DNA of 64,000 nt from Adiantum capillus-veneris (GCA_014529385.2 CM043944.1:48898768-48962767), one strand, 5' to 3'. Positions 33,966 through 45,643 are shown, counted from the first letter of the stretch. Notes: a model not told the origin generated them from the sequence alone. Made by a program: numbers and translations.

Positions 33966-34560
33966 CATTGTGTTCCTTAAGAAACACTACAACAACTTTA
34001 TTCATGATAATAACTTAATGGCCTCCCAAATTCTTTGTCTCCAAGAAACAAAGCTACAACATGCTAACACAGTGGTCATACACGGTTACACACACACTCA
34101 AACAACTGGCCCCATGGGAGTATCCCTCTTCACATCAAAGAAAAACGTACATCTACAACACCACAACATCATTTCCACGAATGAAATAGAATGCATTACA
34201 GCACTCCTTAGTACACCACATGGTCCACCAATAACCCTGATAACATTATACCGTAGACCCTCAACTCCACTTCCCTTGCTCTTGCAAACATTGACGACAC
34301 TACTCACACCTCACCTCCAACACACCCCTACCATTTTACTCGGTGACTTCAACATCAATGCTAACTACCAAACCCCTGAATACCTTGCTATTTCTAACCT
34401 TCTCTCCACACACAACATGACACAACATATAACCCACAGCACAACAATCTATGATTCAACTTTGGACCACATTTGAACTACAAATTCCTTCACTGACATA
34501 ACAACAGGCACTAACTTCTCATTTTGGTCAGACCACTCCATTATTTACTTACTGCTTCCA
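33940..34560 (+). pseudogene. Helitron-associated endonuclease (EEP fold)
   Basis: Right after the helicase, with one frame change, an exonuclease-endonuclease-phosphatase domain is readable in full: 'QSLNIVFL' (catalytic Asn), 'LCLQETKLQ' (metal-binding Glu), 'GVSLFTSKKNV', 'ITLYRRPS', 'ILLGDFNINA' (Asp/Asn pair), 'TIYDSTLDHI' (Asp) and 'FWSDHSIIYL' (final Asp-His). All hallmark residues are present. One TGA at 34474-34476 falls between LDHI and SDH in the same frame. In the Helentron branch of Helitrons such a domain sits C-terminal to the helicase. An independent LINE fragment landing here is an alternative, but no reverse transcriptase follows. Confidence 0.75.
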
Positions 34561-34718
34561 CTAAACTCCAAAAACACATTCCAATGTCCCCCTCTTCCTG
34601 CTTCCTAAAAGAACCTTCACAAATCCTTCCATTAGCAGGCCTTTTGTGATCCCTCACCTTGTTTTTCAGCTCTCCCTTCTTTTTGGGAGTGAAAACAAAA
34701 GTCAATATGCATGTTTTT

Positions 34719-34721
<3 letters not shown>

Positions 34722-34804
<83 letters not shown>
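34722..34804. repeat. (CT)n microsatellite with GA hairpin arm
   Basis: About 83 bp of pure CT is followed at once by AGAGAGAGAG, so the tract can fold on itself. It lies just beyond the endonuclease and may coincide with the Helitron 3' end region. Confidence 0.95.
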
Positions 34805-34805
<1 letters not shown>

Positions 34806-34860
34806 GAGAGAGAGAGAGAGAGCAAGAGTGAGAGAGAGTCTCACTTTTATTTTAAAAAAC

Positions 34861-35345
34861 CACACATTGAAGAGTTTTTTTTTAAAAAAAGGTCCATTCA
34901 TTTCATATTTTAGAATGGCTTCTTCCAAGACCGGGTTCAGACGGCGCGTCAACAAGAGCATTGCCAAGGGAAAGCATTTTTGTAGCACGTTCACACAACT
35001 TGGTGGCAGCGATGTGAAATATCTACGTGGACTGACGTTGTCAACAAAAAGTGATAAGAATCAGTTATTCTGATGCAGTGTAACCTTCGCTCAAATGCTT
35101 CTCGTCGTTCATGTTAGCGATATTGTTGATTTTTCCACGGGAAAACTTTTCTTTCGAGGGGTGGTGTTGCTGACCTGGTAGACCCGGCGACCTTCTGCTC
35201 TGCAGCCAAGGGGAAACGCCCACGCAAGGGAGCTTCTTCTATCATCCCGTCTGACCCTAGCCTAAGTTCCTTGTTACACTAGGGCACCTGCCCCACCCTC
35301 CTTTTATAGATGGTTGTTCACAATGATGTCACATTGGACTTGAAA
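34861..35345. other. Unassigned sequence
   Basis: A plus-strand frame starting at 34915 ('MASSKTGFRRRVNKSIAKGK', about 52 codons) is not recognised. The remainder shows no repeats or motifs that I could assign. Confidence 0.3.
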
Positions 35346-35350
35346 ACAAA

Positions 35351-35570
35351 ATGGGAGTAGGCCAGGTGGTTAAAACTCTGGCTTAGACACTATCTATGAG
35401 GGTTCAATGCCTCTAAATGAACTCTGGTATGCACTTTTTGCAGTTAGTTGCGGCATGGAGAACTTGGCCGAGGGTATGAGGCCATCCCTCTGACAAGGGT
35501 TGAGGCTACCACCTCCTCATGGCTTGTGCTTCCTTGCCCTAGTGTGATTTGGCCTAAGAAAAATTTCCCT
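35351..35570 (+). mobile_element. SINE-like unit with tRNA-type A and B boxes
   Basis: 'TAGGCCAGGTGG' at 35358-35369 resembles an RNA polymerase III A box (one mismatch to TRGYNNANNNGG). 'GGTTCAATGCC' at 35401-35411 matches the B box GGTTCRANNCC exactly. The spacing of 43 bases fits a tRNA-derived promoter. The downstream body shows no coding potential. The 3' end is uncertain because no clear A-rich or T-rich tail is seen. No second copy was found in the window to confirm the unit. Confidence 0.45.
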
Positions 35571-35589
35571 TCTCATTCAAGCATACTAT

Positions 35590-35590
<1 letters not shown>

Positions 35591-35668
<78 letters not shown>
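35591..35668. repeat. (CT)n microsatellite
   Basis: About 78 bp of pure CT just after the SINE-like unit. Confidence 0.95.
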
Positions 35669-35669
<1 letters not shown>

Positions 35670-36043
35670 GGAGAAGAGTGATCAACAATTAGGCTTCTGA
35701 AAATTTTGAGAGTCTGAGAGATGAATAGATGCCATCCCAAGGAACGTTATTCTTTTATGAATTTTAAAATTTCAAAGTTGCTCAACAATCAAGCTTCTAA
35801 CACATGAGTCTTGTGAGGCCCTCATTGTCCCTCTTCTGAATGGCATGATTACTTGTCTCTCTCAATTATAAGAGTTAGATACGATACATGCTATAAATAT
35901 TCTCTCCCCCTCTTTTTTTTGCCTAGCTAATAACCCTCACCCACATGTATTCCTTGCCTAGCATGTGTAGCATTGCACCTTTGGGCTTGACATGCTCCTC
36001 TTGTAGCTTCCACCTTAGCCTACATTCATGAGCACATGTGTAG

Positions 36044-36121
<78 letters not shown>

Positions 36122-36349
36122 CACAGTCTTGTGCGCTATGGTCAAAGACAGAAGAAAATTTATTTGCAACATGAGAGAAAGAGCAAGGGGATGTGAGAGG
36201 AGGGATGGACAGTATGCAACATGTATGTGCCCTATAGCTCTTGGAGTCAAATCCTCACAAGTCACATCTCTTGAGTAAGTATGTGAAGACGAGAGTCGGC
36301 ACACATTGATCATTGCCCTATTAGGCTTTGAAGGTGGTTTTGCATATGC

Positions 36350-36396
<47 letters not shown>

Positions 36397-36567
36397 GAAG
36401 AAAACTATACACATGGTCCCTAAGTGTCATGCCCCCCTCTGCTTCATCCTTGATGTTGAGGATGGGGCTCAGACTGCACCACATAGGACAACATGGACCC
36501 AGACGGTATAAATATTCGCTCGGATTTTGGTTCACTCAGAAAATGTCGCTCGATGAATGGTAAGAAT
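35669..36567. other. Sequence with two long (GA)n tracts, otherwise unassigned
   Basis: GA runs lie at about 36046-36119 and 36350-36392. The open frames through them on both strands are repeat artefacts. No terminal repeats or domains were recognised. The chromovirus copy A begins at the right edge. Confidence 0.6.
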
Positions 36568-39230
36568 CATGATGAGCATAAGAAAATGCTTCTACCTAGG
36601 AGCTCACCACCAAATAACCTTCTTATAAAGTTTCTCAAGATCAACAAGAGGAGATTATGAAGCAAGTGCACGAGCTGTTAGACAAGGGGATGGTGAGGCC
36701 TAGCTCCTCTCCCTTTTGTTCTCTAGTCCTTTTAGTCCAAAGAAAAGATGGCACATATCGCATGTGTGTGGACTATCGAGCACTAAATCATATCACTATC
36801 AAAAATAGACTTCTCGTATCGTTGGGTAGAAGACCTGTTTGATAAGCTACAAGATTTGACCTACTTTAGTAGGATTGACCTTAAAAGTGGCTATCATCAA
36901 ATAAGGATAGTGAATGAAGATATCGTAAAGACCGCATTCTATACAATGTTTGGTCTTTTTGAATATCTTGTCATGCCTTTTGGTTTGACAAATGCTCCAG
37001 CCACGTTCAACCGCCTATTAGAGAAAATATTTAGACCCTATCGCAAGTTAATTGAAGTGTTCTGTGACGATATTATCATCTACTCCAAATCTTTGGAGGA
37101 GCATAAGCAACACCTCCAGGTAGTTTTTCAAGCTATGAGGTAGAACAAACCTTTAATTAACCAAAAGAAGAGTGAATTTTTTCTGCAAGAGATTCAATAC
37201 TTAGGTCATATTATCTCTCAAGATGGTATCAATATGGATCCAACCAAGCTTGAGGTAATAAAAGGATGGCCTAACCCAAGGAATCTACATGAGCTACAAA
37301 TATTTATTGGTATGTGTGCGTACTATAGACTCTTCATAGCTAAATTCTCCCAAATAGCAGGACAACTACATGACTTGACCAAGAAAAATGTTAAGTACGT
37401 ATGGACTGCTAAAGAGAAAAGTGATTTTGAAAAGCTTAAAGAAAAGCTTACCTTTTCAACCCGTGTTTACACTACCGGATCTCTCAAAAGCATTTGAGGT
37501 CCAATGTGATACTTGTGGAGATTGCCTTGGAGCAGTTTTGCTTCAAGAAAGGCATGCCATAGCATATGAGAGTCAAAGACTCAATTCCAATGAGCGAATA
37601 TTGGGCATCGCCAAGAAGGAGCTACTAGCTGTCCTACATGCCCTTGACACATGGAAGCACTATCTTTTGGGGACTCCATTCATCCTACGCACGGATTACC
37701 AAAGTCTTAAGTACTTCATGGCACAAACCAAGCTCCCCAAGAAACAAATGAGGTGGAAAATTTTTCTTTTGCAATTCAATTTTCATATTTCTCACTTTGT
37801 TGGCAAGCACAAGCAAGTAGTTGATGCACTATCACGATGGCCAAGAGCCAATGCGGTGTCCATAGCAACTCACAATGATCTATCTTCTACGATAGATGAT
37901 TTTGCTACTGGTCCCAATTTTAAAGATGTAATTTCAGCCCTTGCCTTAGGGAAGAACGAAGAACCATTCACCTTGCAAGATGGTTATCTTCACTATGGCA
38001 ATAGGCTATGAGTTACTCACTCTCTTTGTGAGAGAGTGATGTATGAATCCCATGCTCCTCCCTATGTGGGGCATCGAGGGATTCACCCTACCCTTTACGA
38101 AGTAGAGATGTATTTCTATTGGCCTACCATGAAGATTGACATACAAGACTATGTGTCAAAATGTGTGGTATGCCAAAAGACAAAGTATGATAGGGGGAAG
38201 AAACCTAGATTTATTCAGCCTTTGCCAATTCCTAATTCACCATAGGAGAGCATATCCATGGATTTTATCTTTGGATTGCCCAAGTACATCCATCAGAATA
38301 CCGGAATATGGACAATAGTAGACAGGTTTAGTAAACAACCACATTTTATACCTGTCAAAAAGACTATTAAGGAACACCAAAAGGCAACCCTCTTCATATC
38401 CCAAATTTTTAAACACCATGGCTTGCCAACATCAATAGTGTCAAATAGAGATCCTCAAATGACCAGTAATTTTTGGAAGGGTCTCTTTGAGAATCTAGGT
38501 ACTAGGCTTAATTTCTCTTCGGCCTATCACCCACAAACGGATGGCCAAAGTGAAATAGTCAACCTTATAATTCTAGATCTACTTAAGACTTATGTTACCG
38601 AAGTAGATCAACATTTCCAACGGAAAAAATACCTACCTTGTGTAGAGTATGCGTACAATAACACTGTCCATACTACTACGGGGAAGGCACGTTTTGAAAT
38701 CATTGAGGAAGACCAAAAAGTCCCTTGCTACTTAAGGTACATGGGAAGATCTTTGCTACCAATGAGTATAGCCGAGACCTACAAGAATCTTTCCAAAAGA
38801 TTAAGGAGGCTATATACATCTCGCAACAAAGGCAAAAGGCTGTTGCTAACAAGCACAGAATGGCCTTAGATTTCAAAGAAAATGATTGGGTCCTACTCAA
38901 ATTTCCCAAGGCTCCATTAAGGCAGACTACGTGGAAAAATCCTACAGGCCACCAAAAGTATTATGGTAAACTAGCAAAAAGGTACTATGGTCCTTTTCAA
39001 ATCCTAAAACTAATCAATGAGATGGCCTATCAACTCAAGTTTCCAACCATTGGCTCATTCACAATGCTTTTCATGTGAGCCTACTTAAGCCTTACAAAGG
39101 AGAGCCACCACAAGAACCAATCATTGAGGACCCGCCCAAGATCGAAGATCAAGAAGAGGTGTTTTAGCTCGAATCAATTCTTCGACATGAAGACAAGGTA
39201 CTAAGACATGGTAATATTATTTGACGGTAT
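36568..39230 (+). pseudogene. Chromovirus pol remnant: RT, RNase H, integrase, chromodomain
   Basis: RT shows 'CVDYRALNHITIKNR' (36760), 'FSRIDLKSGYHQIRIV' (36860), '[17 protein letters not shown]' and the catalytic 'VFCDDIIIYSKS' (37056). RNase H follows with 'FEVQCDTCGDCLGAVLLQ' (37490). The integrase zinc finger reads 'GHRGIHPTL...CVVCQKTK' (38070-38185), and the core includes 'SMDFIFGLP', 'IVSNRDPQMTSNFW' and 'SSAYHPQTDGQSE'. A chromodomain trace lies at about 39190-39290. Frames are broken by a +1 shift near 36815, TAG at 37141, a shift near 37450, a TGA at about 38009, TAG at about 38244 and shifts near 38720 and 39040. It encodes nothing functional. Confidence 0.88.
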
Positions 39231-39780
39231 CTTATTAGATTCAAAATTATCCTTTTGAAGATGCTAGATGGATGCAAGGAACACAACTTAAGGATAATAT
39301 GAACCTTGTCAATGCTTACAATGATACAATAGAGTAAGAAAATGTAAATACGTTTTTTTTAAATGAAAAATGTTTTTGTCGTATAAGACTAGTTCTTTTT
39401 TTTGTTATTGTGCAAAAATTTAAGTACTATGCATGATTAGAATCATGTTTGTGATGACAACGTCTCTCAAACACCCAGTAGAATTTGTCACTCTACTTTG
39501 GGAGAATGAAATGGACGCAAGAGCAGACATACTTGCGGAAACTAAGTCTCCCAAGCATCAAATGGATTAGTCATCCATTTTGGAATGATGTCATAGTGTA
39601 AAAACGGATCCTCTACCTTCTAAGAAACATAGACTAATGACTAAGCCTTTATCTCCTCTACCTCATAGTCGAATGATTTCAAGAGAGAGGTAATGTCATA
39701 AAATCTAATATCTAACTAACCCAAATGATTTTTTCATAATTAAGTTGATCATTTAATGTGGGAGAATAAACAGGAATAAA

Positions 39781-41189
39781 ATTTAGAATATAGAAATGTG
39801 CTTATGGATCTATCTCAACACGAGACCAAAGTCAATGGCTCCAAATGAGAGATGGTATGTCAAAGAGAAATGCTAGCTAATGGAGATTCAAAGACCTTAG
39901 GGTTAGCTTCATTAAAGACCTCCAAAGGTTAGTGTTAACATTCCTTAGACCTACTACCTTAGGCAAGCTAGGGTTGAGCTTGAGGTGGGAACCTGGCCAA
40001 GCTTGAGGTGCTTGTTGTGCTTGCTGGCTAAGGTGCTTTTCATGGTTGCTAACTAAGGTGCTTGTCACATGCTTGATGATTAAGGTGATTGAGGTTCTTG
40101 TCATGTTTTATGACTAAGGTTCTTGAGGGGCGTCATGAATAAGGTGCTCAAGGGGTGAGATGTTTCCAAAGTCAACATGAATCCCTACACAAGGGGGGTC
40201 AAGCCCTACAAGAAGGGGCATGAGAGAGAACACACTCACACACTCAATCAAGGCAAGCCAAGTCCAAAGAGGCAACAAGGACAAATGTCAAGCTCCTCCC
40301 CATGTTGCCCTCATATTGGTTGATCTTTAAAGGGGTCCAATGAGAATTTAGTTTATGTAAATGATTATCTAGGCATTATCAAGTACTCTATCTCAAAGGG
40401 GTAAGGAGGACACTTGTCCAAATGCTATCCTTGTTTCTTGATATGCACTAAGCATGTGATTGGCTAGGCTTGCAGGGGTCAAGGATGAACTACAACAAGG
40501 AGGGATCGACCAAAGCAAGCTAGGGGTGTGCTTGGGGTATACTCTCTCACACACACACTCACATGCTCTCATTCTCACTTTGTGAAAGTGAAAGAACTCC
40601 ATCTCCTTCTCCAAGCTTGAGAAGTTGAGAGCCTACACCAACAACTCTTGGCTATGGAATGTAAATCCAACCAAGAGCCATGCTTCAATGCTATGCTAGA
40701 CATCTTCTTCATCTCCATTACTATGCTACTATGCTATGCTAATCTCTATGATTAAAGGTATCAGAGGACAATATTTCTTTCTCATAAGAATACTTTTTCT
40801 TCCTCTTTCCTACCCTCATTCCCTGCTAGCTCTCTCCACCTTTGAAGGTGTTTGAGGTCTTGGGACTGAGTTCGGGGACAAGTTAATGTGTTCATTTAGC
40901 TAAGTTACGGGCATAATTGTGGTGCATGAAGCTCTCTATCTTCATTGCACCATCAAGGTCTCAAGGAACAAAAGCTTGTATTGTACCAAAGTCTTTCTTT
41001 ATGGGAGAAGCTATAATACAAAATCCTTTTGGAGGGGGGACCGGCTCCACATAAATCTGGTCCTCACTTGTTTTCAAGTTCTCTAATTCTCTCTCTTGCA
41101 AAGTATTGTTTATGCCAAGTGAATTAAGTATAATGGTTATGTTGCTACCTCTAATCAAGTTCACCCTCTATTTTCTCAAAGTACTCTCA
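39781..41189 (+). repeat. 3' LTR of chromovirus copy A
   Basis: It aligns along its length with the LTR of copy B (48876-50345, reversed). Shared blocks include 'ATGTGCTTAT', 'GAGGGCAACATG' (reversed), 'GAACTTGAGACC'-like text, 'GTTATGTTGCTA' and the end 'AAGTACTCTCA'. It contains several degenerate 'AAGGTGCTTG' direct repeats (about 39995-40160). The start (TG) is mutated in this copy, so the first base is placed by alignment with copy B. Confidence 0.75.
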
Positions 41190-41254
41190 TAAAAATGCTT
41201 ACTACAGTTTTCTTAATTCTGCTATTCTCAATGTTCATAGTCCATTTCCATTAC

Positions 41255-41258
<4 letters not shown>

Positions 41259-41316
<58 letters not shown>

Positions 41317-41385
41317 TCTCTTTGTCTCTCTCTCTCTCTCTCTCACTCACACACACACACACACACCGTCTCTCTCTCTCTCTCT
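41259..41385. repeat. Compound (GT)n(CT)n(CA)n(CT)n microsatellite
   Basis: About 55 bp of GT, then CT, CA and CT blocks. It begins 70 bp after the copy A LTR end. The cysteine/valine-rich open frames here are artefacts. Confidence 0.95.
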
Positions 41386-41579
41386 TTGGGAAAATTGAAT
41401 ACAATTGCATAAAGGAGGCCACTGGGCATATACATAAGGTCAAAGAAGTCGAACCGTAAGAATTATGAGGCTAAAATGGTCACAAAAAGAAAAGAAAAGA
41501 TCCTTCCTTACCAACTGTGTCAGGTTTTACTTATGTGCCTTGATATATGTAACACATTCACTTGCAAGTCAAGGTGACA

Positions 41580-42872
41580 CTATGTTGGTATAAAATCAGC
41601 CTCAAGATCAAAACACCCTGCCAGCAAACTCACAACAACCCACAATATTAATAATCTTGAAATTATGGCACGTAATAGAGAGTTATATCTACAAAACTTC
41701 ATCAACTCCTCATTTGAAAGACCATTATCATGATCATCCTCATCTTTATCAAAAGTATGCTCCTTATCCATCAACCGCAAGTGTACCCCATCACTTGTCA
41801 ATAGGCTTCTCACAACTTGAACAAGCACAAATTTACCCCAAAAAGATCGGCATTGAGTCAAGGCTCCCGTAATGCTCAACCAAGGCATGTTGTTGGTCTC
41901 CCTCTACAAAAATCTTTCTTTTGGTAGCTCGCTTGGATGATGGCTTGGAAAATCACACGAACAAGAGGAGGAAGGTTGACAACAAACAGGGTAACAAGTC
42001 TATTGGGATAATTTTCTTGCACATAAGCACAACACGACTTCAACATGTTTATGGGGAATTTAAGTGCATGTGTTCCCTCACAATCTAGAATGACCGTTAT
42101 CCTTGAATCCTCGGTCTCAAGTAAGTGTGTAATCCCATACTCAACCTGAGATAAGACAGCTTGAGCAAAACGTGGGCGGTCATGAGGTTGCAAAATTGCA
42201 TATGCCCATCAATATGAACAACAATTGATGGCCTCATGCCATCTCATACTGAGGAAAGAAATGGAATGTTTCCACCATTGAATATTCCGTTTGATCAATG
42301 TAGCACATCTTTTCACGTCATTGTTTGCAGCAAGAAGGAATCTCTTTAGCTCATCATCCCCTATCCTTATCGGTAATGGTAACCTTGATTCTTCAAGCTC
42401 TCTCTTCAATAGTGCAATGTCATCAGGTATGTATTCATGAGATTCTAGAGTCTCTTCCTCCTTGTAAATGTGTGTTGTAACAAGAGCCAAAGGTCCAATA
42501 GCTTCAAAATCTGCAACAAAGGCATCATCATTCAAGGTTCTTGAAGGGGGCTCCTCCATGATTCATAGCTTTCCCAATTTATCATTGATTGTCGTCTCAA
42601 GAGACAAAAACATTATTGGCTTGGAGATTGCTTGTGAGCCAATTAAAAGATAATTAAAGGCTCTCAATGAAACCCCAAACAAGAGGCAAACAGATGTGGG
42701 TGTGCCTTGTCACGATCTCAAGAGCAACCATGTTGATGGCAAAGGCAAGAATCTTACCACTTAACTCGCACGCTCTTCAAAGAAACGATAGCCTGCACCA
42801 CAACATTCTTGAAAGACTTGACCATTTCCAAAGGTTGTCTTTCCAACAAAGAGCCCTTGGTTGTTGCCGGCA
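41580..42872 (-). pseudogene. Sec14-like (CRAL-TRIO) protein pseudogene, probably processed
   Basis: This is the only sequence here that derives from an ordinary cellular gene. On the minus strand it begins near 42872 (MPATTKGSLLERQ). 'FAINMVALEIVTRHTHICLP' follows at about 42700, then a CRAL-TRIO N-terminal helix region ('LPIRIGDDELKRFLLAANND', 'KRNIQWW'). The lipid-binding domain comes next ('QPHDRPRFAQAVLSQVE', 'ITVILDCEGTHALKFPIN', 'NYPNRLVTLFVVNLPPLV'), then a 'PIFLG...CACSSC' motif and a C-terminal membrane segment ('LLILWVVVSLLAGCFDLE'). It resembles plant Sec14-type phosphatidylinositol-transfer proteins with a C-terminal anchor. A TGA at about 42210, a frame change near 41935, a TAA near 41840 and other shifts disable it. 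No introns interrupt about 1.3 kb, which suggests a retrocopy, though no poly(A) tail remains. Confidence 0.75.
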
Positions 42873-42879
42873 TCCTCTA

Positions 42880-43134
42880 GTCCTGGTCTTTCTCCATGAG
42901 GAAAGCTTCAAGGGGACCTCTCGAAAAGCATGAGCCCATAAAGTCTGTTCCTTGTCCTTGTGATGCGGAAATCAACTACACCCTAAGAGAATCATCTACA
43001 CGCTTCTGTGCCTAACAAAATTGAGTTTGAAGCCCTTATCTGCGTGCTCTCTTCAAAATTTCATGCCCTTGGGCTAACTCTCAAAATAACATCCTCTCTC
43101 TCAACTGGATGCTAGCGCTCACTTGCACATGAGA

Positions 43135-43135
<1 letters not shown>
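42880..43135. other. Unassigned sequence
   Basis: No feature was recognised between the Sec14-like pseudogene and the GA tract at 43136. Confidence 0.3.

Positions 43136-43172
<37 letters not shown>
43136..43172. repeat. (GA)n microsatellite
   Basis: A pure GA run directly abutting the left end of the third hAT-type MITE. Confidence 0.95.
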
Positions 43173-43174
<2 letters not shown>

Positions 43175-43354
43175 GCTCGAGAAAAACCATTTTCCCAAAC
43201 ATACGAACAAGAGGAATTTTTAATGTTTTGAATTTTTACACTCTTTTTCTCTATTTGGGGACGGAATTTCTCCTTTTGCGCTTGCTCTCAACTGGCATTT
43301 TTGAAATAAAAAACAACATGATATTAAGTTGAGACACATTTTTCCCGAACACTG
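43173..43354. mobile_element. hAT-type MITE, internally shortened
   Basis: It begins GTGCTCGAGAAAAACCATT and ends TTTTTCCCGAACACTG, with the family interior ('AACAAGAGGAATTTTTAATG', 'GGACGGAATTTCTCC', 'GATATTAAGTTGAGACAC'). At 182 bp it is about 35 bp shorter than the units at 14.6 and 14.9 kb. The flanks (GAGAGAGG and GAGGGGAG) are similar but not identical, so the target duplication is uncertain. Confidence 0.75.
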
Positions 43355-43378
43355 GAGGGGAGGTAGGGTAATACAATC

Positions 43379-43382
<4 letters not shown>

Positions 43383-43430
<48 letters not shown>
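43383..43430. repeat. (GA)n microsatellite
   Basis: A pure GA run of about 48 bp between two MITE families. Confidence 0.95.
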
Positions 43431-43432
<2 letters not shown>

Positions 43433-43446
43433 GATATATATAAAGG

Positions 43447-43674
43447 GAAAATTCCGAAAATACCCCCATTTTTTTCATATATTTCAAAAATGTCCCTAAT
43501 TGTGAGAGCAAATTTCTCTAAAATTAGAAAATCTTGTAGCTATTCATAAGAAGACCGATTGTCTATCATACAAGATGCTAAACTAGAATTTGAGTTGGTT
43601 TTGTAGGCTTTGGAGATGAATTGCTTCATTATTTTTAGACATAATTCCCTTCTTTTGCGAGGTATTTTGTGACA

Positions 43675-43680
<6 letters not shown>
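43447..43680 (-). mobile_element. Partial MITE of the long-inverted-repeat family
   Basis: The outer 'CCGAAAATACCCCC' and the interior ('CATAAGAAGACCGATTGTCTA', 'GAATTTGAGTTGG', 'GAATTGCTTCATT', 'TTTTTAGACATAATT') match 11847-12352 in reverse orientation. The far inverted arm is missing and is replaced by (GA)n at 43680. It demonstrates that the family is dispersed. Confidence 0.65.
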
Positions 43681-43727
<47 letters not shown>

Positions 43728-43806
43728 GCACGTACACACACACACACATTGTGTGTGTGTGTGTGCGCTATATATATATATATATAAATAGAGAGAGAGA
43801 GAGAGG
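43680..43806. repeat. Compound (GA)n(CA)n(GT)n(TA)n(GA)n microsatellite
   Basis: Five dinucleotide blocks in succession. The CA and GT blocks are complementary and can pair. Confidence 0.95.
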
Positions 43807-43835
43807 GATTTTTAAAAAAGCTCTCTAAAAAAAGC

Positions 43836-43862
43836 TCGCTCCAAAAATTGATTTTGGAGCGA
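43836..43862. repeat. 11-bp perfect hairpin
   Basis: TCGCTCCAAAA (43836-43846) and TTTTGGAGCGA (43852-43862) with a 5-base loop. It lies at the truncated 3' edge of the copia remnant. Confidence 0.8.
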
Positions 43863-43938
43863 AGCAAGCTTTTTTAAAAAAATTGATCAGTTGAGCAAAC
43901 ATCTGGAAAAAGCTCTCTCCAAAAGCTCCCTCAAAACC

Positions 43939-45483
43939 TCAACTCGGAGATTTCTTGTGAGGAGTTTGAGCATGCTTTCCATAGATACAATGATCACGAT
44001 GGTAAAAATCATCATACCTCAAACACGGTAAGTACCCCAAATGGGAAAGCACCTTCATTCCGGTTTGACTCATGTGTCCCAACCTACCATGCCACAAGGA
44101 AACACTTGGCTGCTTGGTTATGGCGACCACATGGTCCCGCACACTAGATACATGAAGTGGATACAAAGTGTCACTTTAAGACCTCTAGCAATGATCCTAA
44201 AACCCTTACTTATTTCCACTTAATATCCTCAAAGGTAGTGTGATAGCCATCAGCATGTAGTTGCCCTATGCTCATCAAGCTCTTCTTGAGCTCGAGTACT
44301 TGCCTCACATGATGCAATGTAAAATCTGATCCATGCTGAAATTTCAATTGCATGCTGCCAATTCCTCAATATTATATGCAGGGTTGTCCCCTAAATGAAC
44401 AATACCTTATCTGCCACCATTGTAGCTAGAGAACCATTCCCGATGTGGTGTCACATGGAATGAAGCACCTAAAATCCAAAATCCAGGTATGCATGTCATC
44501 ATCATAATCATTAATCAAATATTGTGCAACAAAAGAAAAAGCAAAGAGAATATCATTGCCACTATCCACATGACTAACTACATTGATTTCCTCAATCTTA
44601 ATCGTGCTCTTCTTTTAAGGTTGACCATCCTTTTTGTCATCACTGATATCATCAGACTTTTTACCCTTGCCTTCCTCTTTCTTCCAGTTAAAGCAACCAC
44701 ACTTAAAGTGTCCTTTCTTACCACAGTGATGGCACTCAACATCTTTGCCACGAGACTTGCTATTACCTTTGTTTTCCGATTTCCCCCTTTGCTGAGATCT
44801 ACCTTGGTATGCAATGCACTAGAAGACTTATTAGCTGCAATATTATGTCTATTATCCTAAATTTCAGGTAAAGTGCATAGTAGGAAAGTAGCTTTGAATT
44901 CATCAATGTTGAATTATAAAGAGACCAACTGGCTGAAAAACGAGTTGAACTCATTAAGATGTACATTCATGGTTGTACCTTCCTTTATTTGAAGGTCCAT
45001 CAACTTCTTCAACCAGTAAACCTTACTAGCAACATTTTTTAGATCATACAACTCCTCAAGTCTATTCCACATAGCATAGGTAGAATTCAACTTCTTTATG
45101 TTGAATATTAAAGAGTCAAAAATTGAAAGCTCTATCGTACATCGTGCAAGGTCATTCAGATCTTCCCAATCCAATTGCTCTATGTCTGCTTGTCGTACCC
45201 CCTTTGTCTTAATAGGCTTCACATGTTTCTTCTGCACCAATACATTGTAGCATTGTTTTTGCCATATGGAAAAATTGTGTGCATCCTCAAGCTTCTCGAT
45301 GTGCAAAAGGTTGCTGATGTCATTATTCCTTGCCATGACTTCAGCCAAAAAAAGGAAATCAAAGTCTCTATTGATCAGAATCTCAAACCCGATTTGCAGC
45401 ACTAATATTTGCTGATATAGAAGCACAAGATCAGCTACACAAACTGTTCTGAGCCAGTCTAAAAAAAATACAATTTGATTCAA
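43939..45483 (-). pseudogene. Ty1/copia remnant: gag, zinc knuckle, protease, pre-integrase
   Basis: The minus-strand order is that of a copia polyprotein. Gag (45483-44914) contains 'HIEKLEDAHNFSIWQKQCYN', 'STYAMWNRLEELY' and 'LMDLQIKEGTTMNVHLNEF', typical of UBN2-type gag. A zinc knuckle CHHCGKKGHFKCGC lies at about 44720. A protease trace 'WILDFRCF' lies at about 44480, where the active-site D-S-G has become D-F-R. The pre-integrase domain (44166-43939) has 'SLWHGRLGHMSQTGMKVLSH'. Gag itself is open; the rest is frame-broken. Integrase core, RT and RNase H are absent, and homology ends at the hairpin/MITE region. The likely gag start is the internal Met before ARNNDISNLL, because the upstream codons look non-coding. 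Confidence 0.8.
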
Positions 45484-45642
45484 TTGTAGTAATCCGATTC
45501 AGCTTTAGTGATTCGGATTCAACTTCAGAAATTTGGATTCAAGTCTTTTGCACTTTTGACACACTTTGGGAAACCCTCGCTCATTGCTTATCTCGATACT
45601 GAGTTACCAAGCTTACAAATATGAGATCTTGAAGCTCATAAG

Positions 45643-45643
<1 letters not shown>

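Larger units (their letters stand above)
36568..41189 (+). mobile_element. Chromovirus (Ty3/gypsy) copy A, 5'-truncated, with 3' LTR
   Basis: Homology to the polyprotein of copy B starts abruptly at about 36568, between protease and reverse transcriptase, and continues through RNase H, integrase and chromodomain. A polypurine-like stretch (GTGGGAGAATAAACAGGAAT, about 39758-39777) leads to the 3' LTR (39781-41189). There is no 5' LTR, gag or protease. It lies in opposite orientation to copy B (48876-55390). The many small indels and stops show it is much more decayed than copy B. Confidence 0.85.

Noticed and set aside
34646-34913. Two overlapping plus-strand frames over the CT tract
   Set aside because: Repeat artefacts; overlapping frames of equal quality.
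34915-35073. Small gene starting MASSKTGFRRR
   Set aside because: Single short frame without known motif, next to a microsatellite; too little support to call a gene.
36568-39230. Functional host gene for a chromodomain protein
   Set aside because: The chromodomain trace is the end of a retrotransposon integrase in both copies, with stops and frame changes.
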